Position numbers and translations under genes: made by a program. From positions 5,035 to 69,034 of the forward strand of contig DATHVD010000050.1 of NCBI GenBank assembly GCA_035461525.1: a DNA stretch of 64,000 bases. The letters run 5' to 3'. The notes beneath the pieces were generated by a model, which did no database searches, had not been told where the DNA came from, and worked only from the letters and a program-made list of their open reading frames with translations. This stretch comes from JAIBJN01 sp035461525. Lineage in GTDB: Bacteria > Actinomycetota > Thermoleophilia > Gaiellales > Gaiellaceae. Shown here one piece after another: positions 14,987 to 22,721 of this stretch (position 1 is the stretch's first letter; each line of letters begins with the position of its first letter).

Positions 14987-16669
14987 TCAAGCGGCCGCGG
15001 CGCGCGAGTCGCGCAGGGCCGCGAGGATGGCGCGCTCGTCGAGCGGGACGACGGCCAGCTCCGGCGGCGGCCGGCGCAGGAACGACCCGACGAGGTCGAG
15101 CTCGGAGGCGTCCTCGGGCGCGAGCGAGGGCTCGGCGGTCCGCGCGGCGGCGAGCCCCGCGCGCACCTCGAGCGCCGCCCCGGCGCCCGGCGGCAGGGTG
15201 CGCGCGGCCGCGATCCTGCCGCCGGCGACGAACACGGCGCGGACGAAGCCGCGCTCCTTCGCGGGCGCGAGCAGGCAGAGCTCGGCGGCCCGCAGGCGCT
15301 CGAGCGCGGCGAGCTCGCCGATGGTCTGCTCGAGCGCGCGGATGCGGTCCCTGAGGCGGGCGGCGTCCTCGTAGCGGAGGCAGTCGGCGAGGTCTCGGAG
15401 GCGGGCGCGCAGCCGGGGGAGCGGGGCCCCGGCGAGGAGCCCTGCGAGCTCGTCCTCGCTCGCCCCGTCGAGAGCGCGTGCGGCCCGCTCGGCGCGTCGG
15501 CGGCTCCGGATCGGTCCGAGCGGGCCCGGCTGCCCGGAGACGACCAGGCGCCCGCCGCGCTCCCGTAGGTAGAAGCCGTGCCCTGCCCGCTTGCCGCGTG
15601 CGTTCGCGGGCGGGCGAAGCTCACGGATGAGGCGCAGCTCCTCGACCGCCGCCTCCAGCTCAGAGCCGAGGACGTTCCATTCCACCCGCTCGACGGCCGC
15701 GAGGGCGGCCTCGACGGCGGGCCGCTGCCGCTCCGAGCGGAAGTACGAGCGCAGCCGCGCGCGCAGGTCGCGGGCGCGCCCGACGTAGAGCGCCTGCCCG
15801 TGCGCGTCGAGGAAGACGTAGACGCCCGGCCGGGCCGGGGCGCCGAAGACGAGCGAGCGCTTCTCGTACACGCGCCGCCGGCGCGGCGCCGCGAGCTCGA
15901 CGAGGTCGGCGACGGTGCGGGCGCCTCGCTCCTGGGCAAGGCCGACGAGCGCGACGAGGATCTCGGCGGTCGCCTCGGCGTCGGGAAGCGCACGGTGGCA
16001 CGGCTGCACGGACGTTCCGAAGAAGTGGGCGAGCGAGGCGAGGCCGACGCGCGCCACGCGCCCGCCGAGGAGCCGCCGCGCCAGACCGACCGTGTCGACG
16101 ACGGGCGCGGCGAGCCGACGGCCGCTCGCGCGCTCGACCTCGCGGTCGAGGAAGGCCAGGTCGAAGCGGGCGTTGTGCGCGACGAGGACGGCGCCCTCGC
16201 CGGCGAAGGCGAGGAAGCGGCGCACTGCCTCTCCCGGACTCGGCGCGCCGCGGAGGTCGCGGTCCTCGATCCCGGTGAGCCCGGAGACGACGGGCGGGAG
16301 CGGCGTGCCCGGGTCGGCGAACGTCTGGAACGCGCCGGCGGGAAGGAGGGCCTCGACGCGCACCGCGCCGATCTCGCAGATCGCGGACTGCCCGGGCCGC
16401 AGGCCGGTGGTCTCGAGGTCGACGACGACGTAGCGCGCCGCCTCGAGCGGGAGGTCGTGCCCGGGTGGGACGGCGAGCCCGACGCCCCCGCCGCGCCAGG
16501 CGAGCCGCGCGTCGCCGCCGACGACGTCCTCGAGCAGGCTCCGGGCCAGCCCGGCGGGAGCGCGGGAGAGCGCGAAGAGCGCGCGGGCGGCCTCCTCGAC
16601 GGAGACCGGCCCCCGCCGCTCCTCGACCAGCTCCACGAGCCGGTCGGCCGCGTCGAAGGCCAGCTGCAC
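14987..16669 (-). CDS. DEDDh exonuclease fused to a GIY-YIG (UvrC-like) domain
   Basis: 560 residues combining two nuclease folds. Residues about 80-245 form a DnaQ-like 3'-5' exonuclease (YVVVDLETTGL, VLVAHNARFDLAFL, CHRALPDAEATAEIL supply the DEDDh residues). Residues about 285-370 form a GIY-YIG domain (PGVYVFLDAHGQALYVGRA), followed by a UvrC-like region with a UVR-type helix (LRYEDAARLRDRIRALEQ). This DnaQ/UvrC-N-type fusion is known in actinobacteria and suggests a nucleotide-excision-repair-like role, not replication proofreading. The GTG lies 8 nt after TATGAT. Confidence 0.9.
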   Translation of the reverse strand: MQLAFDAADRLVELVEERRGPVSVEEAARALFALSRAPAGLARSLLEDVVGGDARLAWRGGGVGLAVPPGHDLPLEAARYVVVDLETTGLRPGQSAICEIGAVRVEALLPAGAFQTFADPGTPLPPVVSGLTGIEDRDLRGAPSPGEAVRRFLAFAGEGAVLVAHNARFDLAFLDREVERASGRRLAAPVVDTVGLARRLLGGRVARVGLASLAHFFGTSVQPCHRALPDAEATAEILVALVGLAQERGARTVADLVELAAPRRRRVYEKRSLVFGAPARPGVYVFLDAHGQALYVGRARDLRARLRSYFRSERQRPAVEAALAAVERVEWNVLGSELEAAVEELRLIRELRPPANARGKRAGHGFYLRERGGRLVVSGQPGPLGPIRSRRRAERAARALDGASEDELAGLLAGAPLPRLRARLRDLADCLRYEDAARLRDRIRALEQTIGELAALERLRAAELCLLAPAKERGFVRAVFVAGGRIAAARTLPPGAGAALEVRAGLAAARTAEPSLAPEDASELDLVGSFLRRPPPELAVVPLDERAILAALRDSRAAAA

Positions 16670-16689
16670 GAAACGGGATCATACACGAA

Positions 16690-17602
16690 CGTGTGTTCGC
16701 TGCCTGACCACCCCGGGCGCCCGCGAGCCGGTCGGCTGCGGGTCGAGGCGCAATCGGAGCGAGCGGCTGGCGCGGTCGGCCGGCGAGCTCGTCTCTCCGG
16801 AGCTCGCGGGCTCGGGGGACCTCGGCGTCGCCGGCTTCCGGGCGCTGATCTGCGCGGGGCCGCTCGCCGCCGCGTCCGTCGTCACCCTCGCGCGACGCGC
16901 GCGCTGGGGCAGGAGGAGAATGCTCGGGCTCGCAGCGTTGCTCCCGCCCGCGGGCGAGGCCTCGTCCTCGCTCGGACGCCTCGCGCTCGGGCGCTGGAGA
17001 AGATCGGGCTGCGGGCGGGCGAGGCGCACGCGTCCGCGGCGACGACGCTCGGGACAGCCCTGGTCGCCACGACCGTAGCCGTAGCCGGCGTGACCGCGAC
17101 GGAGGCGGCGCTCGGGGAGCCGACGACGTTCTTCGGCGGAACGCCGGCGCCGGCCTGGATCGAAAGTGGCCCGCTCCGAGCCGCCGGCTCCCATTCCTTC
17201 GTCTCGGTCGAGGGCGACGGAACCGGGCACGTCGTCCGGCGCGAGAGACGCGCGGAGGAGAGCTACGCCACCCGCTACAGCCGCCTCGGCCCGGAGGCAG
17301 GCGGATGCTCCGTCCGGCACGTTCTCACGCCCGAGGTCGGCCACCCGTGTTCGCCGACGTCTTCCAGGACGATGCGAGCCGCCTCACGTCGCCTGGCGGC
17401 ACTCGGACGGCTCCCTGGAGCACCGCGTCCGCGCGGATGGGGGCTGGGCCCGATCCGCCGTCTCGCGGGCGAGCCGGAGGGACCGTTCTTCGCCGTCTGC
17501 CCGGCCGCGGGGCCGGACGGCGCGGAGTTCGTCGTCTGGACGACCGAGCCCGGTGACGGCACCGTACGGAGCGCGGCCTGCCCGCCGGCGGGTGAGGACT
17601 AG
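16690..17602 (+). pseudogene. Decayed coding remnants; no intact gene seen
   Basis: About 900 bp with no convincing intact gene on either strand. The plus strand shows protein-like stretches in different frames: a hydrophobic run near 16830-16900, another (LVATTVAVAGVTATEAALG) near 17070, then VFADVFQDDASR near 17350, DGSLEHRVRADGGWA near 17410 and PFFAVCPAAGPDGAEFVVWT near 17500 before a stop at 17602. Such frame hopping suggests one or two membrane or secreted protein genes broken by indels. The identity is unknown, and a divergent single-frame protein of about 190 residues is not excluded. Confidence 0.35.
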
Positions 17603-17619
17603 CCGGTTCGCGCCGTCGC

Positions 17620-17649
17620 CACCGGAGGCCGCTCGCGCGGCCCCCGGTG
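17620..17649 (-). terminator. Strong hairpin downstream of the HU gene
   Basis: 13-bp arms with a single A/C mismatch close around a 4-nt loop (CACCGG...CCGGTG outside, GGCCGC...GCGGCC inside). It lies 26 nt past the HU stop on the minus strand. There is no U-tract, as is usual for high-GC actinobacterial terminators. Confidence 0.6.
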
Positions 17650-17675
17650 CACTCGAGATCGGAAGGAGAGCCTGT

Positions 17676-17948
17676 CTAGCGGAGCGCCTGCTTGAGCTGG
17701 CTTCCGGCCGAGAACTTCGGCACGGTCGCAGCCGGGATCTGCACCCGCTCGCCGGTGCGCGGGTTGACGCCCTGCCGCGCGGCGCGCTGCTGGGGGGAGA
17801 ACTTGCCGAAACCCGTGAAGGACACGGCGTCGCCGTTCTGGAGCGTCTCGGTGACCGCTTCGAGGAACGCGTCGACGGCACGCGTCGCGTCCCGCTTGGA
17901 GAGATCGGCCTTTCGCGCGACCAAATCGATGAAGTCGGCTTTCGTCAC
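17676..17948 (-). CDS. hup: HU-family DNA-binding protein
   Basis: 90-residue histone-like nucleoid protein. It starts VTKADFIDLVARKADLSKRDATRAVDAF and has the DNA-binding arm region GFGKFSPQQRAARQGVNPRTGERVQIPA, the HU/IHF signature, with the intercalating Pro in RxGxNPxTG. The lysine-rich C-terminal tail of mycobacterial HupB is absent. The GTG at 17948 was chosen over an upstream extension because a Shine-Dalgarno AAGGAG precedes it and it matches the family start. Monocistronic, with a strong terminator hairpin downstream. Confidence 0.96.
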   Translation of the reverse strand: MTKADFIDLVARKADLSKRDATRAVDAFLEAVTETLQNGDAVSFTGFGKFSPQQRAARQGVNPRTGERVQIPAATVPKFSAGSQLKQALR

Positions 17949-18046
17949 TGCCCTCTCCTTCCGTCCTTTTGCTGACCTTGGAAAACCGGCCAAAACCCTA
18001 ACAGAGGGATCAGATATCAAGCAATGATGCGGGTTTGCGGGTCTTT

Positions 18047-18577
18047 TCAGGCCTCGAGCACGTCCCGGGCGCGAAACAGCGCGTGCAGGCGGACGGCCTT
18101 GCGCGCGAGCGCGTCGGCGCCTCCTTCCTCCCGGTCGACCACGCAGACGGCGACGCGGCAGTCGAGCCCGGCGTCCCGGAGTGCGTCCACGGCCTCGGCG
18201 GCGGCGCCCCCCGACGTGACGACGTCCTCGACGAGGCAGACCTCCTCCCCCGCGGCCAAGACGCCCTCGAGGCGGCGCTCCGTCCCGTAGCCCTTCGCCT
18301 CCTTGCGGACGATCAAGAAAGGGAGGCCCGACGAGAGCGAGGCGGCCGCGGCGAGCGCGATCGCGCCGAGCTCCGGGCCGGCGATCCTGACGGCATCCGG
18401 CGCCTCGGCGCGCACGCGCGCGGCGAGCCGTTCCCCGAGCGCGGCGAGGAGGTCGGGGCGGGTCTCGAAGCGATACTTGTCCAGGTAGTAACGGGAGCGC
18501 TTGCCGGAGCGGAGGAGGAAGTCTCCCTCGAGGTAGGCGTGCTCGCGGATGCCCCGCGCCAGCTCGGCGTCGGTCAC
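18047..18577 (-). CDS. pyrE: Orotate phosphoribosyltransferase
   Basis: Adds phosphoribose from PRPP to orotate, giving OMP for PyrF. 176 residues. The PRPP-binding signature EEVCLVEDVVTSGGAAAEAV is clear, and the N-terminal FLLRSGKRSRYYLDKYRFET is typical of the family. It lies 4 nt downstream of a small membrane-protein gene on the same strand, so it is probably the last gene of that run. The gap to the HU gene is about 100 bp. Confidence 0.95.
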   Translation of the reverse strand: MTDAELARGIREHAYLEGDFLLRSGKRSRYYLDKYRFETRPDLLAALGERLAARVRAEAPDAVRIAGPELGAIALAAAASLSSGLPFLIVRKEAKGYGTERRLEGVLAAGEEVCLVEDVVTSGGAAAEAVDALRDAGLDCRVAVCVVDREEGGADALARKAVRLHALFRARDVLEA

Positions 18578-18581
18578 GGCG

Positions 18582-18788
18582 TCAGCCGCGCGTCCGCGTC
18601 AGGATCCGGCGGGCGACCGGCAGGAGGCGCGCGGCCTCGGCCGAGCTCTCGTCGAAGTTGACCACGGAGCCGTCGGCGAAGTAGACGTCCACGTGCTCCT
18701 TGCCCGCGCCCGAGCGGCGCTTCCAGAGAAGCGCGCCCGCGACCGAGCCGGCCGCGACGAGGAACGCGGCGACCCTACCCTTCGCCAT
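18582..18788 (-). CDS. Small membrane-associated protein of unknown function
   Basis: 68 residues. One N-terminal hydrophobic helix (VAAFLVAAGSVAGALLW) is followed by a basic KRRSG and a cytoplasmic-looking C-terminus (VDVYFADGSVVNFDESSAEAARLLPVARRIL) that resembles a short beta-hairpin plus helix. It overlaps the end of the upstream roadblock-like gene by 14 nt and precedes pyrE by 4 nt, which supports a real gene in an operon. No family was recognised. Confidence 0.6.
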   Translation of the reverse strand: MAKGRVAAFLVAAGSVAGALLWKRRSGAGKEHVDVYFADGSVVNFDESSAEAARLLPVARRILTRTRG

Positions 18789-19197
18789 CGCCGGCCTCTC
18801 CGCCGTCGTCCTTCTTCTTCTTGCGGGTGCGGGCGCCCGAGGCGGCCTGCTTCGCCGGCTCCTCCGGCACCTCGCCCGCGAGGCGCAGGCACGTCTTCAG
18901 GTCGTAGAGGACGAGGCCGACCGTCGGCTGGCGCCCCGTGACGGCGGCGACGACGCGCTCGCCGTCGGCGACGACGAAGACGGAGCCGTCCGGGAGCGCG
19001 GCCTCGAGCTGCGCCGGCTCGCCGGCCGGGCCGGCGGCCTCGCGCAGGAGCTCGAGCGCGTCGCGCGCCACGTCCTGCGAGCGTTCCTCGTCCGCGAGGG
19101 TGGACGCGAGGACGGCGCCGTCCCTGTCGGCGAGCACGGCCGACTCGATCTGCTGCGAGATCTCGACGAGATCGGCGAGTGCCTGACCGGCCTCCAC
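18775..19197 (-). CDS. Roadblock/LC7-like domain protein
   Basis: 140 residues. The first about 100 residues follow the roadblock/LC7 pattern: helix LADLVEISQQIESAVLADRDGAVLAST, helix DVARDALELLREA, then strands LEAALPDGSVFVVADGERVVAAV and VGLVLYDLKTCLR. In actinobacteria such proteins often partner small GTPases (Mgl-type), but none is nearby. The C-terminus is a Lys-rich disordered tail (RTRKKKKDDGGE). The GTG at 19197 lies 8 nt after TAGCTT, which favours it over the upstream GTG and TTG. Confidence 0.65.
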   Translation of the reverse strand: MEAGQALADLVEISQQIESAVLADRDGAVLASTLADEERSQDVARDALELLREAAGPAGEPAQLEAALPDGSVFVVADGERVVAAVTGRQPTVGLVLYDLKTCLRLAGEVPEEPAKQAASGARTRKKKKDDGGEAGDGEG

Positions 19198-19238
19198 GGC
19201 CGGCAAAGCTAACACACGACCGTAGACTCCCTGCGCCC

Positions 19239-20042
19239 GTGCCGCACGTGATCCGCAAGTTCCTCGACGACCGGGGCACCCACCTGGCGGCGATGATCGC
19301 CTACTTCGCCATCCTCGCCTTCGTCCCGCTGCTCTTCCTCGCCCTCTCGCTGCTCGCGTTTGCCGGCGAACAGGACGAGTCGAGCTACCTGATCCGGGAG
19401 CTGCGGCGCACGTTCCCGGAGAGCTCGGTCGAGAACCTGCTCGAGGTCGTCGAACGCATTCAGTCGCAGGCGACGGAGCTCTCGGTGATCGGCGGCATCG
19501 CCCTCATCTGGGCAGCCCTCGGGTTCTTCAGCGTGCTCGAGTCGGCCTTCAACATCGTCTACGGCCTCCCCAACCGGCCGTTCATCCGCCAGAAGGGGTT
19601 CGTGCTCCTCTTGACGGCAGCGTTCCTGATCGTCCTCTTCGTCTCGCTCGTGATCGCGTCCTTCGGCGTCGAGCTCGTCGACCGCGCGGGCGTGGCCGAG
19701 GGTGCGCTCTCGTACGTCTACGCGCTCCTCGTCTCGACCGCGCTCCTGATCGGGCTCACGTGGAGCCTGTACCGGCTGCTGACGAACACGCCGCTCTCCT
19801 GGCGCGAGACCCTGCCGGGAGCGATCTTCGCCTCGGTGCTCCTCCAGGCGAGCTTCCAGGTGCTGCCCCTCTTCCTGCGGCTCTCGGGCGAGCTCGTCGG
19901 GCTGCAGGCGTTCGGCGGCCTCGTGCTGCTGCTCGTCTGGCTGTACTTGATGGCGAACGTCCTCGTCCTCGGCGCGGAGGTGAACTGGTGGCTCAGCCGC
20001 GGCCGGGGGCGCCCGGAGGATCAGGCGCCCGGCGTGGCGTAG
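19239..20042 (+). CDS. YihY/BrkB-family membrane protein
   Basis: 267 residues with about six hydrophobic segments. The N-terminal block IRKFLDDRGTHLAAMIAYFAILAFVPLLFLAL and the internal IALIWAALGFFSVLESAFNIVYG are the family hallmarks, and the last segment ends VLVLGAEVNWWLSRGRG. The family was once labelled ribonuclease BN, wrongly; its function is still unclear. The GTG at 19239 is chosen because TAGACT lies 10 nt upstream and an upstream extension would run into the divergent roadblock gene's promoter. Confidence 0.9.
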   Translation: MPHVIRKFLDDRGTHLAAMIAYFAILAFVPLLFLALSLLAFAGEQDESSYLIRELRRTFPESSVENLLEVVERIQSQATELSVIGGIALIWAALGFFSVLESAFNIVYGLPNRPFIRQKGFVLLLTAAFLIVLFVSLVIASFGVELVDRAGVAEGALSYVYALLVSTALLIGLTWSLYRLLTNTPLSWRETLPGAIFASVLLQASFQVLPLFLRLSGELVGLQAFGGLVLLLVWLYLMANVLVLGAEVNWWLSRGRGRPEDQAPGVA

Positions 20043-20120
20043 GAGGGGTTGACGATGTCGCTCGTCGTCGGGGTGCGATGGTCGTTCCGAGGCAAGGACG
20101 CAGGGAGCGGGCGTAGCCGA

Positions 20121-20187
20121 AGCTGCGGGCGCGACCGAGGTCGCAGCATCGGGGCGAGCAGCGCGGCCCGGCGGCACGGCGCCGGGC
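20121..20187. other. Structured intergenic region between convergent genes
   Basis: The 168-bp gap 20043-20210 has no gene. It holds a nested hairpin (GCTGCG...CGCAGC around GCGAC/GTCGC) near 20125-20155 and a 7-bp perfect hairpin GCCCGGC/GCCGGGC with an 8-nt loop at 20166-20187. Together these could terminate transcription from both sides (yihY on plus, the cyclic-nucleotide-binding gene on minus). Confidence 0.4.
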
Positions 20188-20210
20188 ATCTCGCCGAGCC
20201 CGCCCTCCTA

Positions 20211-20636
20211 CTAGGCCCCGCCGGTCTCGGGCACCCGCTCCTCGAGCGCCTCCAGCACCTTCTGCTCGATGTCCGGGTGGTTGTCGATCAGCGCCCGGAA
20301 AGCCTGCCTCGTGAGGACGAAGAAGCGTAGGGGCGTGACGGCGGTCGCCGTCGCCGTGCGCCGGGGCGAGTCCCAGATGAGCGCGATCTCGCCGAAGAAG
20401 TCTCCGGACGACAGCGTGCGGACGGCGGTTCCGTCCCTCGTGATCTCGACCTCGCCGTCCACGATCACGAAGAACTCGTGCCCGATGTCGCCCTCGCGCG
20501 TGAGCACCTTGCCCGCCTCCACCTCGAGGTCCTCGGTCACCCGCGCGAGCGTGACGAGGTCGCTGCGGGAGAGGTTGGCGAAGAGCGGCGTCTTGCCGAG
20601 CGCGTCGGCCTTGTCGTCGTGAGAGAAGAGCTGCAT
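20211..20636 (-). CDS. Stand-alone cyclic-nucleotide-binding domain protein
   Basis: 141 residues, essentially one cNMP-binding fold with no DNA-binding or enzyme domain. The phosphate-binding cassette is readable as SSGDFFGEIALIWDSPRRTATA, with the Glu that contacts ribose and the Arg that contacts phosphate. An N-terminal helix (ALGKTPLFANLSRSDL) and a C-terminal helix flank it. A second protein of the same type is at 52494-52901. Whether it binds cAMP or cGMP, or what it regulates, cannot be told. The gene is 10 nt downstream of rdgB on the same strand. Confidence 0.88.
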   Translation of the reverse strand: MQLFSHDDKADALGKTPLFANLSRSDLVTLARVTEDLEVEAGKVLTREGDIGHEFFVIVDGEVEITRDGTAVRTLSSGDFFGEIALIWDSPRRTATATAVTPLRFFVLTRQAFRALIDNHPDIEQKVLEALEERVPETGGA

Positions 20637-20646
20637 GCGGGGAACC

Positions 20647-21228
20647 CTAGTGCTTTTCTCCGAGCGCTTCCAGGAGTGCGGCCGCGGCGGCCGCCCGGTG
20701 GCTTCGCGCGCGCTTCCAGTCGTCCCCGAGCTCGGCGACGGTCCGCTCCTCGCCCTCCGGCACGAAGACCGGGTCGTAGCCGAAGCCGGCGCCCCCCCGG
20801 GGCTCCCTGGCGATCCTCCCCTCGAGCGTTCCCCGGCCCCGGACTTCCTCGCCGGAGGGGCCGAGGCACACGAGCTCGCAGACGTAGCGGGCTCGACGAC
20901 CGTCGCCCGCGACGCCCGTGAGCTCGGCGAGGAGCCGGGCGACGTTGCCCTCGTCCGTCGCGCCGGCCCCGGCGTAGCGCGCCGAGCGGATTCCCGGCCG
21001 GCCTCCGAGCCCGTCCACCTCGAGCCCGGAGTCCTCGCCGACCGCCCAGCGGCCGGGCGCCGCGGTCTCCCGCCCGAAGCGCGCCTTGCCGAGCGCGTTC
21101 TCGTAGAAGGTCTCGCCGGTCTCCTCGGGCAGCTCGGCGGCCTCGGTGGGCTCGAGCTCCCAGCCCGGGAGCAGCCGCTCGAGCTCGCGGAGCTTGTGTC
21201 GGTTCTGCGAGACGAGCGTCGCCTTCAC
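20647..21228 (-). CDS. rdgB: RdgB/HAM1 non-canonical purine NTP pyrophosphatase
   Basis: Hydrolyses ITP, dITP and XTP to monophosphates, keeping deaminated purines out of DNA and RNA. The 193-residue protein has the N-terminal SQNRHKLREL nucleotide-binding block, ETFYENALGKARF, the catalytic-region AVGEDSGLEVDGLGGRPGIRSARYA and GFGYDPVFVPEG. The GTG at 21228 overlaps the stop of the MgtC gene (GTGA). rdgB normally follows rph directly; here mgtC is inserted between them. Confidence 0.95.
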   Translation of the reverse strand: MKATLVSQNRHKLRELERLLPGWELEPTEAAELPEETGETFYENALGKARFGRETAAPGRWAVGEDSGLEVDGLGGRPGIRSARYAGAGATDEGNVARLLAELTGVAGDGRRARYVCELVCLGPSGEEVRGRGTLEGRIAREPRGGAGFGYDPVFVPEGEERTVAELGDDWKRARSHRAAAAAALLEALGEKH

Positions 21229-21911
21229 TCGCTCCACTGCACCGCCCTGACGCCCTCGAGGCCCGCGATCTCCTCCACGACGGCGACGTCTGCGGTCCCG
21301 AGCGGGACGTCGAGCTCGATCCGGAGGCGCCGCTCGTCCTCCTCGTCCTGGAGCTGGATGCCGCCGACCCGCACGCGCCGGGCGTTGACCACCCGGAGCA
21401 CCTCGGAGACGGAGCCCTCGCGCCCCAGGGCGATCTCGAGCGTGCGTCCGGCGCGGCGCAGCCTGGCGATGGCACCGCCCTCGAACCAGCGGAACGGCCC
21501 GAGGCCCACGAGGACGATGCCCGTGGCGATCAGCGCGGCGGAGTAGTAGCCGGCGCCCGCGGCCATGCCGATCGCGGCGACCACCCAGAGGCCGGCGGCG
21601 GTCGTGAGCCCGCGGACGGAGAGCCCCTGCCGGATGATCGCGCCCGCGCCGAGGAAGCCGACGCCGGTGACGATCTGCGCGGCGATGCGGGTCGGGTCGA
21701 AGACGACGCCCTCGGCCGTCGAGAAGCGGAAGTCCGCCCAGCCGTAGGCGGACACGATCGTGAAGAGCGCCGAGCCGATCCCGACGAGCATGTGGGTGCG
21801 CAGCCCGGCGGCGCGCTCGCGGAGCTCCCGCTCGAGGCCGATCGCCCCCGTGAGGGCTCCGGCGACGGCGAGCCGCGCGAGCACGTCCCACCACTCGACC
21901 TCGGGGATCAC
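21225..21911 (-). CDS. MgtC/SapB-family membrane protein
   Basis: 228 residues. The N-terminal about 140 residues form the MgtC membrane domain (IGLERELRERAAGLRTHMLV, then RIAAQIVTGVGFLGAGAIIR and VRGLTTAAGLWVVAAIGMA), and the C-terminus carries a cytosolic ACT-like domain (RTLEIALGREGSVSEVLRVV...LRIELDVPLGTADVAVVEEIAGLEGVRAVQW). MgtC proteins are linked to growth at low Mg2+ and to F-ATPase control in pathogens; the role here is unknown. It overlaps rph upstream and rdgB downstream, both as GTGA. Confidence 0.92.
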   Translation of the reverse strand: MIPEVEWWDVLARLAVAGALTGAIGLERELRERAAGLRTHMLVGIGSALFTIVSAYGWADFRFSTAEGVVFDPTRIAAQIVTGVGFLGAGAIIRQGLSVRGLTTAAGLWVVAAIGMAAGAGYYSAALIATGIVLVGLGPFRWFEGGAIARLRRAGRTLEIALGREGSVSEVLRVVNARRVRVGGIQLQDEEDERRLRIELDVPLGTADVAVVEEIAGLEGVRAVQWSE

Positions 21912-22603
21912 CCGACCGCCTCCCGCTGCTTCGCGCCGATCTCGCGGATGCCGGCGGCGGCGAGATCGACGAGCGCGTCCAGCTCCTCGCGGCTGAAGGG
22001 CACGCGCTCGGCGGTCGCCTGCACCTCGACGAGGCGTCCGCCGCCGGTCATGACGACGTTCATGTCCACGTCCGCGGCCGCGTCCTCGGGGTAGTCGAGG
22101 TCGAGCCGGGGCTCCCCCTCGACGATGCCGACGGAGACCGCGCCGACGAGGTCGTCCGGCGGGGGGAGGCCTTTTCGGCGTGCGGCGAGCGCCAGGGCGA
22201 CCCAGGCGCCGGAGATCGCGGCCGTGCGCGTGCCGCCGTCGGCCTGGACGACGTCGCAGTCGATCCAGACGGTGCGCTCGCCGAGCTTCTCGAGGTCGTA
22301 GACCGCGCGCAGCGAGCGGCCGAGGAGACGCTGGATCTCGACCGTCCTCCCCTTCTGCTTGCCCGCGCTCGCCTCCCGCTGGGTGCGCGAGCCCGTGGAG
22401 GCGGGCAGCATGCCGTACTCGGCCGTCAGCCAGCCGCGCCCGGAGCCCGAGAGCCACCGCGGGACGCCGTCGTCGACGCTCGCCGTGCAGAGGACGCGCG
22501 TCCGCCCGAAGGAGATGAGAACGGAGCCGGCAGCCTGCTCGACGAACCCCGGCACCAGCTCGACCGGCCGCAGCTCGTCGGGACGCCGGCCCTCTCGGCT
22601 CAC
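21908..22603 (-). CDS. rph: Ribonuclease PH
   Basis: Phosphorolytic 3'-5' exoribonuclease that trims tRNA 3' ends. 231 residues. Conserved blocks are GSVLISFGRTRVLCTASVDD, GWLTAEYGMLPASTGSRTQRE, GRSLRAVYDLEKLGERTVWIDCDVVQADGGTRTA and the C-terminal DMNVVMTGGGRLVEVQATAE. The GTG at 22603 is favoured because the protein then starts SREGRRPDELRPV as in homologues; upstream lies repeat copy 2. First of the overlapping chain rph-mgtC-rdgB. Confidence 0.96.
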   Translation of the reverse strand: MSREGRRPDELRPVELVPGFVEQAAGSVLISFGRTRVLCTASVDDGVPRWLSGSGRGWLTAEYGMLPASTGSRTQREASAGKQKGRTVEIQRLLGRSLRAVYDLEKLGERTVWIDCDVVQADGGTRTAAISGAWVALALAARRKGLPPPDDLVGAVSVGIVEGEPRLDLDYPEDAAADVDMNVVMTGGGRLVEVQATAERVPFSREELDALVDLAAAGIREIGAKQREAVG

Positions 22604-22615
22604 CTTGTCACACTC

Positions 22616-22698
22616 TCGGCACGATTCGCGCGCCACAGGTGCGCTTTTCGGCTGTACGCTCGAAAGCGGGTGGTGGGCCGGAGTGCCCCAGGGGAGAA
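22616..22698 (+). repeat. Dispersed promoter/hairpin element, copy 2
   Basis: CGGCACGATTC, then the palindrome GCGCGCC-ACA-GGTGCGC, then TACGCT with CGAAAGCGG and GTGGTGGGC. The distance from CGGCACG to TACGCT is 38 nt as in the other copies. The terminal hairpin is degenerate here (GGGC/GCCC only). It lies between murI and rph, both on the minus strand, and points towards the 3' end of murI, so a transcript would be antisense to murI. It also fills the space where an rph promoter is expected. Confidence 0.6.
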
Positions 22699-22721
22699 GG
22701 AGATGGGGACGCGGGCGGCGG

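Noticed and set aside
16690..17602. Intact gene on the minus strand (about 95 codons at 17275-17562)
   Set aside because: Composition is Pro/Arg/Ser shadow-like, and the plus-strand segments look more protein-like.
20043..20210. tRNA or small structured RNA gene
   Set aside because: Stems do not form a cloverleaf, and no anticodon arm or CCA-type end was found.
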